From Methanobacteriota archaeon (GTDB taxonomy: Archaea; Hydrothermarchaeota; Hydrothermarchaeia; Hydrothermarchaeales; BMS3B): DNA of 21,116 bases. Made by a program: the position numbers and the translations under genes. Shown piece by piece: positions 13,657 to 21,116 of the stretch (its first letter is position 1; each line of letters begins with the position of its first letter). The notes beneath the pieces are model-generated. The model searched no databases. It was not told the origin of the DNA and saw only the letters and a program-made list of their open reading frames with translations. Location: contig QIGD01000050.1 in NCBI GenBank assembly GCA_003229935.1, positions 1 through 21,116 on the forward strand, given 5' to 3'.

Positions 13657-14437
13657 ACTCTAAGGTCTTCTTAAACCTGATTTTAAGACGATAAGCGACT
13701 TCAGAAAAGACCATCCGGAAGAGGTGAAAAGGGCATTCAAAGAGGTTGTGATGCTTGCAAAAAGTCTTGACATGGTGCATCTGGAACACATATCCATCGA
13801 TGGCACCAAGGTGAAAGCCAATGCCCCAAATTACAATGTAATCAAAAGGGAGGATAGTGAAATCATATGACCATGGGACTTTTAGACTCGAGATTGTAGA
13901 GAAAATGCGGTCTGACGCAGGACGGAAGAAATACAAGATGAGGACTAGGACTGTAGAGGCTCCTTTCGGGGATATCAAGCAAAACATGGGTTTGAGGGAC
14001 CTCCTCACACGGGGAGTGACAACAGTTAAAACTGAGTTCAATTTGGCATGTACTGCCCATAATCTCAAAAGGATATGGAAACATATAGGGAAAAAGAGTT
14101 TTTTGACAGATATGGGTGTGAATGGGAGACTCTCAACATTATGGGGGTTTGGGATTTTCAATCCAATCTTCGCCATTCTGATCCTTTTAATCAAAATTTT
14201 ACAGTTACAGTCGAATACAAAAAATCATGCGGCAAAAGATACATTTTCTCTAATTTCAACCTTTCTCTCAGGTGATTTTATGGCAAAATCAGGCAATCAC
14301 ATGATAAATCTGTGGTTAAAAACACATATTTCTGGCTTCTGTCAAATTGACTTTTCGAATAAGTTAGCGGAGCAAAGTGCCAAATTTAGGTTTTAAACAC
14401 TGATATTGAATTGTCAGACAGTCTCTTTAGTCGTGGG
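13657..14437 (+). mobile_element. deleted IS1182-type insertion sequence
   Basis: It contains two pieces of one transposase gene and ends with ATTGTC then GACAGTCTC (14417-14425), nearly identical to the right terminus of the MITEs. That end is followed by TTTA and GTCGTGGG (14430-14437), half of the same hairpin, so the full-length IS used the same target as the MITEs. The left end and first third of the element are missing. This copy is the likely relative that supplied transposase to the MITEs, but it can no longer do so itself. Confidence 0.65.
13664..14396 (+). pseudogene. IS1182-family transposase, N-terminal and internal deletions
   Basis: Piece 1 (13664-13870, after a stop at 13661) reads GLLKPDFKTISDFRKDH and HISIDGTKVKANA, including the first catalytic Asp region (SIDGTK) of this DDE family. 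Piece 2, in another frame from about 13857, holds RTRTVEAPFGDIKQNMGLR with the likely catalytic Glu, then LLTRGVTTVKTEFNLACTAHNLKRIW, the family's C-terminal signature. The middle part with the second Asp and the first 60-100 residues are absent; normal length is about 450-500 residues. The open frame continues to 14396 beyond clear similarity. It is inactive by any reading. Confidence 0.75.
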
Positions 14438-14486
14438 TAGTTCACCTGATAACTTTTTTCACATATGAAAACCATATATGATAATG

Positions 14487-16029
14487 ATGAAGAAATTTGA
14501 CGTGTGTATCATAGGAGGAGGAATAACTGGTACAGGAATAGCCAGAGATTTAAGCCTGAGAGGGATTGAAATTATTCTACTTGAGAGAGGGGACGTGGCT
14601 GTAGGAACAACTGGAAGGAGCCATGGCCTTCTTCATAGTGGAGCACGATATGCTGTTTCAGACACTGAGAGCGCAGAGCAGTGTGCCAATGAAAATTCAA
14701 TCTTAAAGAAAGTTGCAGGAAGTTTTATTAATCCAACAGGTTAATCCAACAGGTGGCTTATTTGTTTCATTCGGGGGGGATGATGAGGCTTATAAAGGGA
14801 AGTTTCAGGCAGGCTGTAGAAAAGCCGGAATAAAAATTAATGAGTTAACCTCAGAGGAGGCTCTGAAGATTGAGCCAAATCTGAACAGTAACATAGAGAG
14901 TGCCTTTGAGGTAGATGATGGCGTGGTTGACCCCTTTATGCTCACAGTTGCTAATGCTTATGCAGCTAGAGAAAATAAGGCAGAGATTGAGACATATTCG
15001 AGGGTGGTGAAGATAGCAGGTAGAGAATTGAGCTACCTCAATGATAATAAGAAAAAGAAAATTAAGGCTGACATTATAGTAAATGCTACAGGGGTCTGGG
15101 CTGGTAAAACTGCTAAGCTTGTAGGCAGGGAAATAAAAGTGAAGGCTTATAAAGGTACGATTCTTGTTTATCAGGGTAGAGCTGTTGAGAGGGTTGTAAA
15201 CCATCTACACTTTCCTTCACAGGGAGATATTATTCTTCCTCACAGGAATACAACTCTAGTAGGAACCACTAATATACCAGAAAAAAATCTTGAGAGATTC
15301 AATATAGAGAAAGAGGAGGTGGATTTCCTTAAAGAAGAGGGTTTTGCAAAGGTACCTCTTCTTAGAAAAAGAGTTCTGCTGAGAGCCTATGCAGGTCTAA
15401 GACCAGTTGTTGGTGAAATCAGCACAAGAAGCTTTGTCCTTTCTGATGATGGCAACTTTATAACAATATCGGGAGGTAAATTAACAACCTATCGCCTTAT
15501 GGCTGAGAAGGTTGGTAATCTGGTTGCCAGAAAACTTGGTGTGAGAGCAAAGTGCAGAACAGCGGAAGAAAATATAATTGGAGATGTTAAGCCTACGAAG
15601 CTCAAAAAAATCTTTAAAAAAGATTATGAGAGAATATTCAGAAGATATGGTAATCTTTCCGGAAAGTTATCTGCCTATTCTTCCAGAAATAAAAGGATAT
15701 GCTTATGTGAAGGTGTAACCAGTAATGAAATTCTGTTTGCGTCAAAGGAGCTATTCTGTAAAAACTTGAGGGATATAAGGCGGCGCACACGTTTTGGTAT
15801 GGGCTTCTGTCAGGGGAGGAGATGCACATTTGAGGCTGCCCTCACTCTATTCTCAGAAAATATTATTAATTCTGAAGAGGCTCAGCTACAAATTATAAAC
15901 AGTTTGGAAGAACGCTGGAAAGGCATAGTTCCTGTGATTGAAGATTATATGAGTGAAGCAAAGCTTCTAGAAGCCACCTATTCATGCACAGGTAACTACA
16001 ATATGGTAAAAAATATAATACGCAGGTGA
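14487..16029 (+). pseudogene. glpA: GlpA, anaerobic glycerol-3-phosphate dehydrogenase subunit A, frameshifted
   Basis: A FAD-dependent dehydrogenase of the GlpA/GlpD type. The N-terminal FAD site is KKFDVCIIGGGITGTGIARD, followed by GRSHGLLHSGARYAV. The C-terminal domain has ICLCEG and GMGFCQGRRC, the cysteines of a BFD-like [2Fe-2S] site as in GlpA of GlpABC. The frame breaks at 14742, where a 13-bp unit is exactly duplicated; with one unit the protein reads SFINPTGGLFVSFGGDD without interruption and would have about 509 residues. ATG 14487 fits homologues (MKKFDV); ATGs at 14478 and 14484 are in frame. The IS end lies 50 bases upstream and no clear promoter remains. glpB follows after seven bases. 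Confidence 0.82.
14728..14753 (+). repeat. 13-bp tandem duplication causing the glpA frameshift
   Basis: TTAATCCAACAGG occurs at 14728-14740 and again at 14741-14753. Thirteen is one more than a multiple of three, and the second copy introduces TAA (14742-14744) into the reading frame. Loss of one copy by slippage would exactly restore glpA. Confidence 0.92.
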
Positions 16030-16036
16030 AGTTTTC

Positions 16037-17089
16037 ATGAAGACTATTGTTGTGGGGTCTGGTATGGCAGGAATAATTGCAGGACTTAGAGCATATTCTC
16101 ATGGCTCGGATGTTGTTATGATTTCACAGGGTAGAAGTGCCACTTCTCTATCTTCTGGTGTGGTTGATGTTTTTGGTTATTTCAGAGGTGAAGAAATAAA
16201 AAGCCCTCTTGAAGGTATTAAAAGATTGGAAGAGGAGAATGAAGTACATCCATATGCTATTTTGGGTGCTGAGAGAATAAAAGAATCCATAGATTTTTTT
16301 ATAAATATCTCCAAAAAAGTTGGTTTTCCCTTTAGAGGAAGTATTGATAGAAATATTCATATAGCCACCCAGTTTGGAACAGTAAAATCCACCTGTCTGG
16401 CCTATGATAGGATTTACAGTGGCAGGGTTGAGAGGTGGAAAGACAGGAGAGTTGATATAACAGGCAAATCTGAGAGGAATTTCAGACCGGCTTTTGTAGT
16501 AGAATCACTCAGGATTCTCCTTCCAAAGCTGGGGTTCAATGCAGGTGTTTTTCATGATGGTGAAGATTGTGATATAATACTGAAACCCCTAAAGCAGATT
16601 TCAAAGGGAGAAAGCTCTTGTGCCCTGTCCCTTCTTGGTGATGGAAGTATCCTTGAGAAAAAGCTTCTGGAATATATTAAATCCTTGGGTATAAGACATA
16701 TAAAGGATAGAATATTAAAGGCAGATATTGAGAAGGGTGAGATTAAGACGCTTACAGGGAAAAGGCAATATACCGGGGATAACTTTATTATAGCTTCTGG
16801 GGACTACATAGGTGGAGGACTCAATAGCTTCGGGGAGAGCATAATACATCTTGACATTTATAGAATCAAAGATAAACCTGTGAGAAAGATACCCTTTCCA
16901 GTGAAGGGACACCCCTACTCAAAAAATGGAGTAATAGTTGATGAGAACCTTAACCCTTTTTACAGAGAAAAAAGAATTTCCAATTTAAGAATAGCTGGTA
17001 GTCTCTTAGGAGGTTATGACTATTGTACTGAGAAATCAGGATTAGGCGTTGCAATCGCAACAGGATACTCGGCAGGAGATATGGAATGA
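16037..17089 (+). CDS. glpB: GlpB, anaerobic glycerol-3-phosphate dehydrogenase subunit B
   Basis: A 350-residue flavoprotein. It has an N-terminal dinucleotide fold (KTIVVGSGMAGIIAGLRA), a conserved SLSSGVVDVFGY and the C-terminal LGGYDYCTEKSGLGVAIATGYSAG that completes the FAD site. In the GlpABC complex, GlpB links the catalytic GlpA to the membrane Fe-S subunit GlpC, passing electrons from glycerol-3-phosphate to quinone or an equivalent. No glpC, glpK or glpF is next to it. The frame is intact although its partner glpA is broken, so inactivation of glpA looks recent or reversible. Spacing of seven bases implies one transcript. Confidence 0.82.
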   Translation: MKTIVVGSGMAGIIAGLRAYSHGSDVVMISQGRSATSLSSGVVDVFGYFRGEEIKSPLEGIKRLEEENEVHPYAILGAERIKESIDFFINISKKVGFPFRGSIDRNIHIATQFGTVKSTCLAYDRIYSGRVERWKDRRVDITGKSERNFRPAFVVESLRILLPKLGFNAGVFHDGEDCDIILKPLKQISKGESSCALSLLGDGSILEKKLLEYIKSLGIRHIKDRILKADIEKGEIKTLTGKRQYTGDNFIIASGDYIGGGLNSFGESIIHLDIYRIKDKPVRKIPFPVKGHPYSKNGVIVDENLNPFYREKRISNLRIAGSLLGGYDYCTEKSGLGVAIATGYSAGDME

Positions 17090-17102
17090 GGGGATATAGA
17101 GG

Positions 17103-17110
17103 TTATATAT
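17103..17110 (+). promoter_or_regulatory. TATA box ahead of the M50-CBS operon
   Basis: TATATATT within GGTTATATATTTG lies about 40-46 bases before the ATG at 17149 and 14 bases after the glpB stop. A T-run (17115-17123) follows. The predicted start is near 17130. Confidence 0.35.
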
Positions 17111-17148
17111 TTGATATTTTTTTGAAGTTAATGAAGGATATATGTTAG

Positions 17149-18225
17149 ATGAGATACTCCATTAAAATAATTAAAATTTTAGGAATCCCTATCGAGCTCC
17201 ATATCACCTTTATATTACTTTTAGCTTTTGTAGTTTTTACAAGTTTGATATTGGGCAATATTGGAATAACAATTTATATAATAATGATATTCACTCTTGT
17301 GCTTTTTCATGAAATTTCCCATTCGGTTGTTGCAATGCACTATGGAGTAAAAATTTCTAAAATAGTTCTCTTACCTATAGGTGGACTTGCTTCCATGAGT
17401 GAAATACCCAGAGATGCAAAGAAAGAGTTTTTTATAGCTATAGCAGGACCTGCACTAAACTTTGCGGCAGCTTTTCTGAGTCTTATTTTGATTATTGCTA
17501 TGGGAATGTACAGCAGAATTTTCCCTATATTTAGTTTTGAAATTACAGACCCGGCGGACCTCCTGCTTATATTCTTCAAGCTTAACTTAATTCTCGGGTT
17601 TTTTAATCTTTTTGTTCCTGCTATACCTATGGATGGCGGAAGAGTATTCAGGTCACTGTTATCCTTAAAATTTGGCTTCAAGCGTGCCACTGTTGTTTCT
17701 ACGGAGCTGGCAAAGGTTATAGCGATATTCATGGCTCTCTTTGGCATTTTCTTGCCGAATATCTGGCTGATAGTCATAGCATTCTTTGTATATATCGGAG
17801 CAACCCAGGAAGGTGAATTTGCAAGCATTTCCTCTATACTCTCAGGTCTTAAAGTTAAAGATATAATGAGCACGGAGTATATTACTGTGCCTTCAGGTAT
17901 AACTCTGGCTGAATTTTTTGATATAGAGTTCAAGCACAGGCATCTGGGCTATCCTGTGATGGAAAATGATAAAATTGTTGGTGTAATCTCCTTTTCAGAC
18001 CTTTCGAAAGTGCCAAAGGAAAAGTGGGATGAGATTAGGGTAAGGGATATTATGAGCTCAAATGTGATAACAATAGATGCGGAGGAAGATGCAATTAAAG
18101 CACTTATTAAAATGAGTAAGTTTAAGATTGGAAGATTGATTGTGTTTGACGGTAGTGAGGCTACTGGAATCATTTCTAAAACAGATCTCATAAGAGCAAT
18201 AGAACTGAAGAGGTTGCAGATATGA
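17149..18225 (+). CDS. M50 site-2-type membrane protease with paired CBS domains
   Basis: A 358-residue integral membrane metalloprotease. About six hydrophobic segments fill residues 1-225. The zinc motif H54-E-I-S-H58 lies in one helix and the third ligand region N153-LFVPAIPMD162-GGR in another, as in site-2 proteases of the SpoIVFB/archaeal class. Two CBS domains follow (about 230-285 and 290-350, VKDIMSTEYITV and VRDIMSSNVITI), which commonly bind adenine nucleotides and regulate the attached enzyme. The substrate is unknown; such proteases cut membrane-held regulators. Its stop overlaps the next start (ATGA). Confidence 0.88.
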   Translation: MRYSIKIIKILGIPIELHITFILLLAFVVFTSLILGNIGITIYIIMIFTLVLFHEISHSVVAMHYGVKISKIVLLPIGGLASMSEIPRDAKKEFFIAIAGPALNFAAAFLSLILIIAMGMYSRIFPIFSFEITDPADLLLIFFKLNLILGFFNLFVPAIPMDGGRVFRSLLSLKFGFKRATVVSTELAKVIAIFMALFGIFLPNIWLIVIAFFVYIGATQEGEFASISSILSGLKVKDIMSTEYITVPSGITLAEFFDIEFKHRHLGYPVMENDKIVGVISFSDLSKVPKEKWDEIRVRDIMSSNVITIDAEEDAIKALIKMSKFKIGRLIVFDGSEATGIISKTDLIRAIELKRLQI

Positions 18226-18869
18226 AACCTTATGTTATAATGAATGCTGGAATCACCCTGGATGGAAAGATAGCCACTGTTATAAGGGATGTGAAAATAT
18301 CTGGCGAGGAGGATTTAAAGAGAGTACATGGGATCAGAGAGAAGGTGGATGCAATAATGGTTGGTATAGGCACGGTGCTTGATGACAATCCTAGACTGAC
18401 TGTGCACAAAATTAAAAGTAAAAAAAACCCTGTAAGGGTTGTGGCCGACAGCAGGCTCAGAGTACCTGATAATGCAAGAATACTCAATAAAGATGCAGAA
18501 ACTATAATATTCACTTCAGAGCTTGCCCCTGAAGATAAGACTGAGAAGATTCGAAGCCTGGGACATGAGGTTATTGTAACAGGGGGAAAAAAAGTGGATT
18601 TAAAAAAGGCTATGGAAATTTTGTATGAGAAGGGGTTAAAAATCCTGCTTCTTGAGGGTGGAGGTAATCTTAACTTCTCGATGCTGAAGGATAAGCTTGT
18701 AGATGAGGTGAGTGTTGCTATTGCCCCAGTGCTTGTTGGTGGCACCTCTGCAATTTCTCTTGTAGAAGGTGAAGGTTTTGAGAAAGTGGAGAAAGGAGTT
18801 AAACTTAAACTAAGACGTTTCTATCCCCTTGGAAAGGATTTTATTCTGGAGTATGAGGTAACTAAATGA
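18222..18869 (+). CDS. archaeal riboflavin-pathway pyrimidinone 5'-phosphate reductase (RIB7/RibD-C type)
   Basis: A 215-residue stand-alone RibD C-terminal-type reductase without the deaminase domain. Signatures are YVIMNAGITLDGKIAT (4-19), DAIMVGIGTVLDDNPRLTV (44-62) and LLLEGGGNLNFSML. In archaea and yeast this enzyme reduces 2,5-diamino-6-ribosylamino-4(3H)-pyrimidinone 5'-phosphate with NAD(P)H before deamination, the reverse order from most bacteria. Length and motif set match the archaeal enzyme characterised from Methanocaldococcus (MJ0671). It is translationally coupled by ATGA overlaps at both ends, although its function has no evident tie to the membrane proteins around it. Confidence 0.88.
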   Translation: MKPYVIMNAGITLDGKIATVIRDVKISGEEDLKRVHGIREKVDAIMVGIGTVLDDNPRLTVHKIKSKKNPVRVVADSRLRVPDNARILNKDAETIIFTSELAPEDKTEKIRSLGHEVIVTGGKKVDLKKAMEILYEKGLKILLLEGGGNLNFSMLKDKLVDEVSVAIAPVLVGGTSAISLVEGEGFEKVEKGVKLKLRRFYPLGKDFILEYEVTK

Positions 18870-20032
18870 TTCATATTATTGGCACAGCTCACATCTCAAA
18901 GGAGAGTGTGGAAGAAGTAAAGGAGAAAATTCAGGAGATTGAACCAGATGTCGTGGCTGTTGAACTGGATGAAGCCAGACTAGATGGACTTCTTAACCAG
19001 AGAGATATACCTGTGGTTGAGCTTATAAAGGATAAAAATGCCTTTCTGGTCATGTTCAATATCCTGTTGGGATTTATTCAGCGAAGAATGGGTGAACAGG
19101 TGGGAGTTAATCCCGGTGCAGAGATGCTTGCTGCTATAGATAGTGCAAAGAAGCTTGGAATACCTACTGCCTTAATAGACAGAGATATAAGGGTAACTCT
19201 CAAGCGTCTTCTATCCAAGATGGGGATTTTTGAGAAGCTGAGACTTATCAAGGAAATTTTATTTTCTTTCACTGTTAGCGGTGATGAACTGGAAAGAGAG
19301 ATTGAGGATGTTAAGAAAGAGGAAAATCTTGATTCTGTACTTGGTGAGCTGGAGAAACTCTCCCCTTCTATTCACAGTGTTATTGTAAAAGAGAGAGATG
19401 CCTATATGGCGTATAAACTTATAGAGCTGGAAAAACTCTATGGTAATGTTGTTGCAGTGGTAGGTGCAGGCCACAAAAAAGGAATAAATCATTACCTTAA
19501 ATATCCTGAGGAACTTCCAGAAATAGATGAGTTAGTTAAACTGAAAAAGAAGAGGTTCTCATTAAGCAAGTTTCTGAAATATTCTATTCCTGCAGCCATA
19601 CTTCTCGTTTTTCTCTTTGCATTTATTAGGGGTGTTCCTATAGAAGGTAGTATTTTTCTGTGGCTTTTAATCCATATGATTCCAACATTTATTGCTGTGC
19701 TTCTTGCAGGAGGAAGTATCTATTCTGCCCTTGTTGGAATGGCAGCTTCACCTTTAACGTCTCTCAATCCAATGCTGGCTGCAGGCTGGTTTGCTGGTTA
19801 TACCGAGGCAAGGGTTAGAAATGTTACAGTAAGTGATGTGTCCAATATGTTTAAAATCACAACCTTCAGAGAACTTTACAGGAATAGAGCCTTTAAAGTC
19901 CTCCTTGTGGCAGCTGCTGCAAATCTTGCTTCCATGCTGGGTACTTTTATATCATTTCCAACGGTAATATTACCATTATTTAAAGGTATCAGCTCTTCTT
20001 CAGCCTGGATATTAGTGAGGCTATGGTTATGA
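18866..20032 (+). CDS. TraB/PrgY-family membrane protein (COG1916)
   Basis: A 388-residue protein. The N-terminal TraB domain begins at once with HIIGTAHISKES (3-14), then VVAVELDEAR (29-38), IDRDIRVTLKR and ERDAYMA (176-182), and GAGHKKGI (200-207). The domain's two GX2H-type motifs and conserved Glu/Arg suggest a Tiki/EreA-like hydrolase or peptidase fold. The C-terminal part (about 230-388) has four to five hydrophobic segments, as in archaeal members. In Enterococcus, TraB/PrgY proteins reduce pheromone production; the archaeal role is unknown. ATGA overlaps join it to both neighbours. Confidence 0.85.
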   Translation: MIHIIGTAHISKESVEEVKEKIQEIEPDVVAVELDEARLDGLLNQRDIPVVELIKDKNAFLVMFNILLGFIQRRMGEQVGVNPGAEMLAAIDSAKKLGIPTALIDRDIRVTLKRLLSKMGIFEKLRLIKEILFSFTVSGDELEREIEDVKKEENLDSVLGELEKLSPSIHSVIVKERDAYMAYKLIELEKLYGNVVAVVGAGHKKGINHYLKYPEELPEIDELVKLKKKRFSLSKFLKYSIPAAILLVFLFAFIRGVPIEGSIFLWLLIHMIPTFIAVLLAGGSIYSALVGMAASPLTSLNPMLAAGWFAGYTEARVRNVTVSDVSNMFKITTFRELYRNRAFKVLLVAAAANLASMLGTFISFPTVILPLFKGISSSSAWILVRLWL

Positions 20033-20421
20033 GACTAGGTAGTTTTTTTAAGTTCTATTTAATTACTTCTGGATTGCTCTTCCTTATCTTCTCAATATTA
20101 AATCTATCCATAGTTAAGATGCTCCTATTATTTTTTGCATATAGTTTTATTTCACCTTATGCCTTCAAATTTTTTCTTGAGCATAGGGGTGTTACAAAGG
20201 GAGATACTGTGCTTGTAACCCTCGAAAAAAAAAGCGGGTTTGGACTATCCATTGAAAAGCTCTCTGGTAAAGCAATAACATCTGGAAAAATTGGTGATGT
20301 GATAGAGGTGGAGTTTATGGGCAGAAGAGCGAGCGCCGAAGTTGTCAGTGGGGGAGGTTTTATCTTTCCTCCCGAAGTAAAGGTTCTATTCTATCAGGAG
20401 ACACCAATAAGGGGTGTGTGA
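20029..20421 (+). CDS. small two-helix membrane protein with soluble C-terminal domain, unknown
   Basis: A 130-residue protein: two hydrophobic segments (about 8-27 and 32-50), a short EHRGV turn, then some 75 residues rich in beta-type sequence (VTKGDTVLVTLEKKS, KIGDVIEVEF, PEVKVLFYQE). The layout resembles membrane-anchored beta-barrel modules such as NfeD-like proteins, but I see no diagnostic motif and claim no family. ATG 20029 overlaps the traB-like stop (ATGA); an in-frame ATG at 20023 is possible. It sits between TraB and the second M50 protease in one operon and is a candidate partner of either. Confidence 0.65.
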   Translation: MRLGSFFKFYLITSGLLFLIFSILNLSIVKMLLLFFAYSFISPYAFKFFLEHRGVTKGDTVLVTLEKKSGFGLSIEKLSGKAITSGKIGDVIEVEFMGRRASAEVVSGGGFIFPPEVKVLFYQETPIRGV

Positions 20422-20422
20422 C

Positions 20423-21013
20423 ATGAAATTTAGTAAAAGAGAAATAAAGGATATCCTTATCTCAACTCTTGTTATAGGTTTTTCTTTTGCCTGGGTAACC
20501 AGAGACAATCCAACCTATTTAAGATTCAGTTTTATTGAAGTTTTTATAATAATGCTATTTGCAGTGGGTTCAGCCTTTATCCTCCATGAGCTTGCCCATA
20601 AGCTCTCTGCTCAAAATTTTGGATGTTATGCTGAATATAAAATGTGGGAAACAGGGTTGATTCTTGCCTTTTTTATGGCGGTTTCTCCTCTTAAGATTGT
20701 ATTTGCTGCTCCTGGTGCCGTTTACATTGCTCCTGGACGCTTCGGGCTGACAAAAAAGCAGGATTTAATTATTTCTTCCTCGGGAATAGTCACGAATATC
20801 GCTCTTGCCATTATATTTTCTATTATTGCAAAGATTCTTCCATTTGGCTTTTTATCGATTGCTTTTTCAGTTGCAGCCATGGTAAATTCCTGGATTGCAT
20901 TGTTTAACCTGATTCCTATACCTCCTCTTGATGGGTCAAAAGTAATTAGGTGGAATTTTGTTGTATGGCTGGCTCTTGGTGCTGCTGCCTTTCTGGCATG
21001 GAACGGGCTGTAA
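20423..21013 (+). CDS. M50-type membrane metalloprotease, minimal form
   Basis: A 196-residue integral membrane protein of the SpoIVFB/COG1994 group, lacking CBS or PDZ domains. H55-E-L-A-H59 forms the zinc site, with the third ligand in N162-LIPIPPLD170-GSK. Hydrophobic segments fill most of the chain. GGGGTG (20411-20416) lies six bases before ATG 20423; the GTG at 20414 is less likely. It is the second M50 protease in the operon and differs from the first by its small size. The 3' end abuts a hairpin repeat, so the last residues may have been altered by that insertion. Confidence 0.82.
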   Translation: MKFSKREIKDILISTLVIGFSFAWVTRDNPTYLRFSFIEVFIIMLFAVGSAFILHELAHKLSAQNFGCYAEYKMWETGLILAFFMAVSPLKIVFAAPGAVYIAPGRFGLTKKQDLIISSSGIVTNIALAIIFSIIAKILPFGFLSIAFSVAAMVNSWIALFNLIPIPPLDGSKVIRWNFVVWLALGAAAFLAWNGL

Positions 21014-21116
21014 AATTTATGACACGCGAGTGGGAAAACCCACGACTTCAGTCGTGGGATGAAAACGAGCAGAAAAGGTTTGTGTCGTTAAAAAACAATA
21101 AAACAATGATGCTTAA
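20998..21116 (+). CDS. partial ORF spanning a hairpin repeat, runs off the window
   Basis: From ATG 20998 or ATG 21019 a frame stays open to the window end. From 21019 it reads MTREWENPRLQSW, then a charged stretch DENEQKRFVSLKNNK. The segment PRLQSW is encoded by the palindrome at 21039-21058. The start lies inside or just after the M50 gene in a different frame. The text could be the tail of an IS1341-type TnpB read through its end hairpin, or the start of an unrelated gene formed by insertion. I do not recognise a family with confidence. Confidence 0.3.
   Translation, partial: MERAVKFMTREWENPRLQSWDENEQKRFVSLKNNKTMML
21039..21058 (+). repeat. IS200/IS605-type end hairpin, empty copy
   Basis: Stem CCCACGAC/GTCGTGGG with loop TTCA. 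Preceded by ATGACA and GGGAAAA and followed by ATGAA, like the copy at 100-119, which lies in the opposite orientation. No MITE is inserted. Its loop differs from the TAAA/TTTA found at all occupied sites. Confidence 0.6.

Noticed and set aside
13568..14194. 208-codon minus-strand ORF over the IS region
   Set aside because: It is antisense to recognisable IS1182 transposase text and shows no protein motif of its own.
14713..14760. Programmed frameshift in glpA
   Set aside because: No slippery heptamer or stimulatory structure is seen; the shift is fully explained by the exact 13-bp duplication.

Overview
The window reads as chromosomal DNA from an AT-rich euryarchaeon, probably a methanogen, methanotroph or Archaeoglobus relative. 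I cannot name the genus from sequence alone. The evidence is the gene set: anaerobic CbiD/CbiE/CbiT with CbiE and CbiT unfused, archaeal-type MtnA, a COG1395 regulator, DUF763, TraB with a membrane tail, M50 proteases with CBS domains, and the archaeal pyrimidinone reductase of riboflavin synthesis. Archaeal TATA boxes also lie about 22-30 bases upstream of several start codons, and GGTG/GGAGG ribosome sites appear. No rRNA, tRNA or CRISPR array was seen.

Layout. Bases 1-474 are non-coding and rich in palindromes, and end in a promoter and a DtxR-like box that directly abut an Nramp-type metal transporter (475-1815) with unusual codon use. A DsrE-like protein, an iron-sulfur subunit remnant, a small leaderless ORF, a metallophosphoesterase and a thioredoxin-like lipoprotein follow (1.9-4.2 kb). 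At 4.46-5.94 kb a YIP1-type gene start and the 3' part of a MacB/FtsX-type permease are joined through a mobile element. The 6.0-9.0 kb stretch is a same-strand cluster (COG1395 HTH protein, DUF763 protein, DHH phosphoesterase). It converges on a tightly overlapping minus-strand operon mtnA-cbiD-cbiE-cbiT (12.25 down to 9.0 kb).

From 12.4 to 14.4 kb there is an insertion island: two inverted copies of a hairpin element, each carrying a MITE in the hairpin loop, flank a winged-helix regulator and a ferritin-like protein. A deleted IS1182-type transposase follows. Next is glpA, broken by an exact 13-bp tandem duplication, and an intact glpB. The right end (17.1-21.0 kb) is one overlapping operon: M50-CBS protease, riboflavin reductase, TraB, small membrane protein and a second M50 protease. 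A further hairpin-bearing ORF runs off the window.

The most unusual signal is repeated, site-specific insertion of one IS1182-like MITE family into the four-base loop of IS200/IS605-type end hairpins. Three MITE copies are present, in both relative orientations, and the loop tetranucleotide is duplicated each time. A fourth insertion end, carried by the transposase copy, sits at the same site. One of these composites sits at a gene-deletion junction. I recognised no complete novel defence or biosynthetic system.
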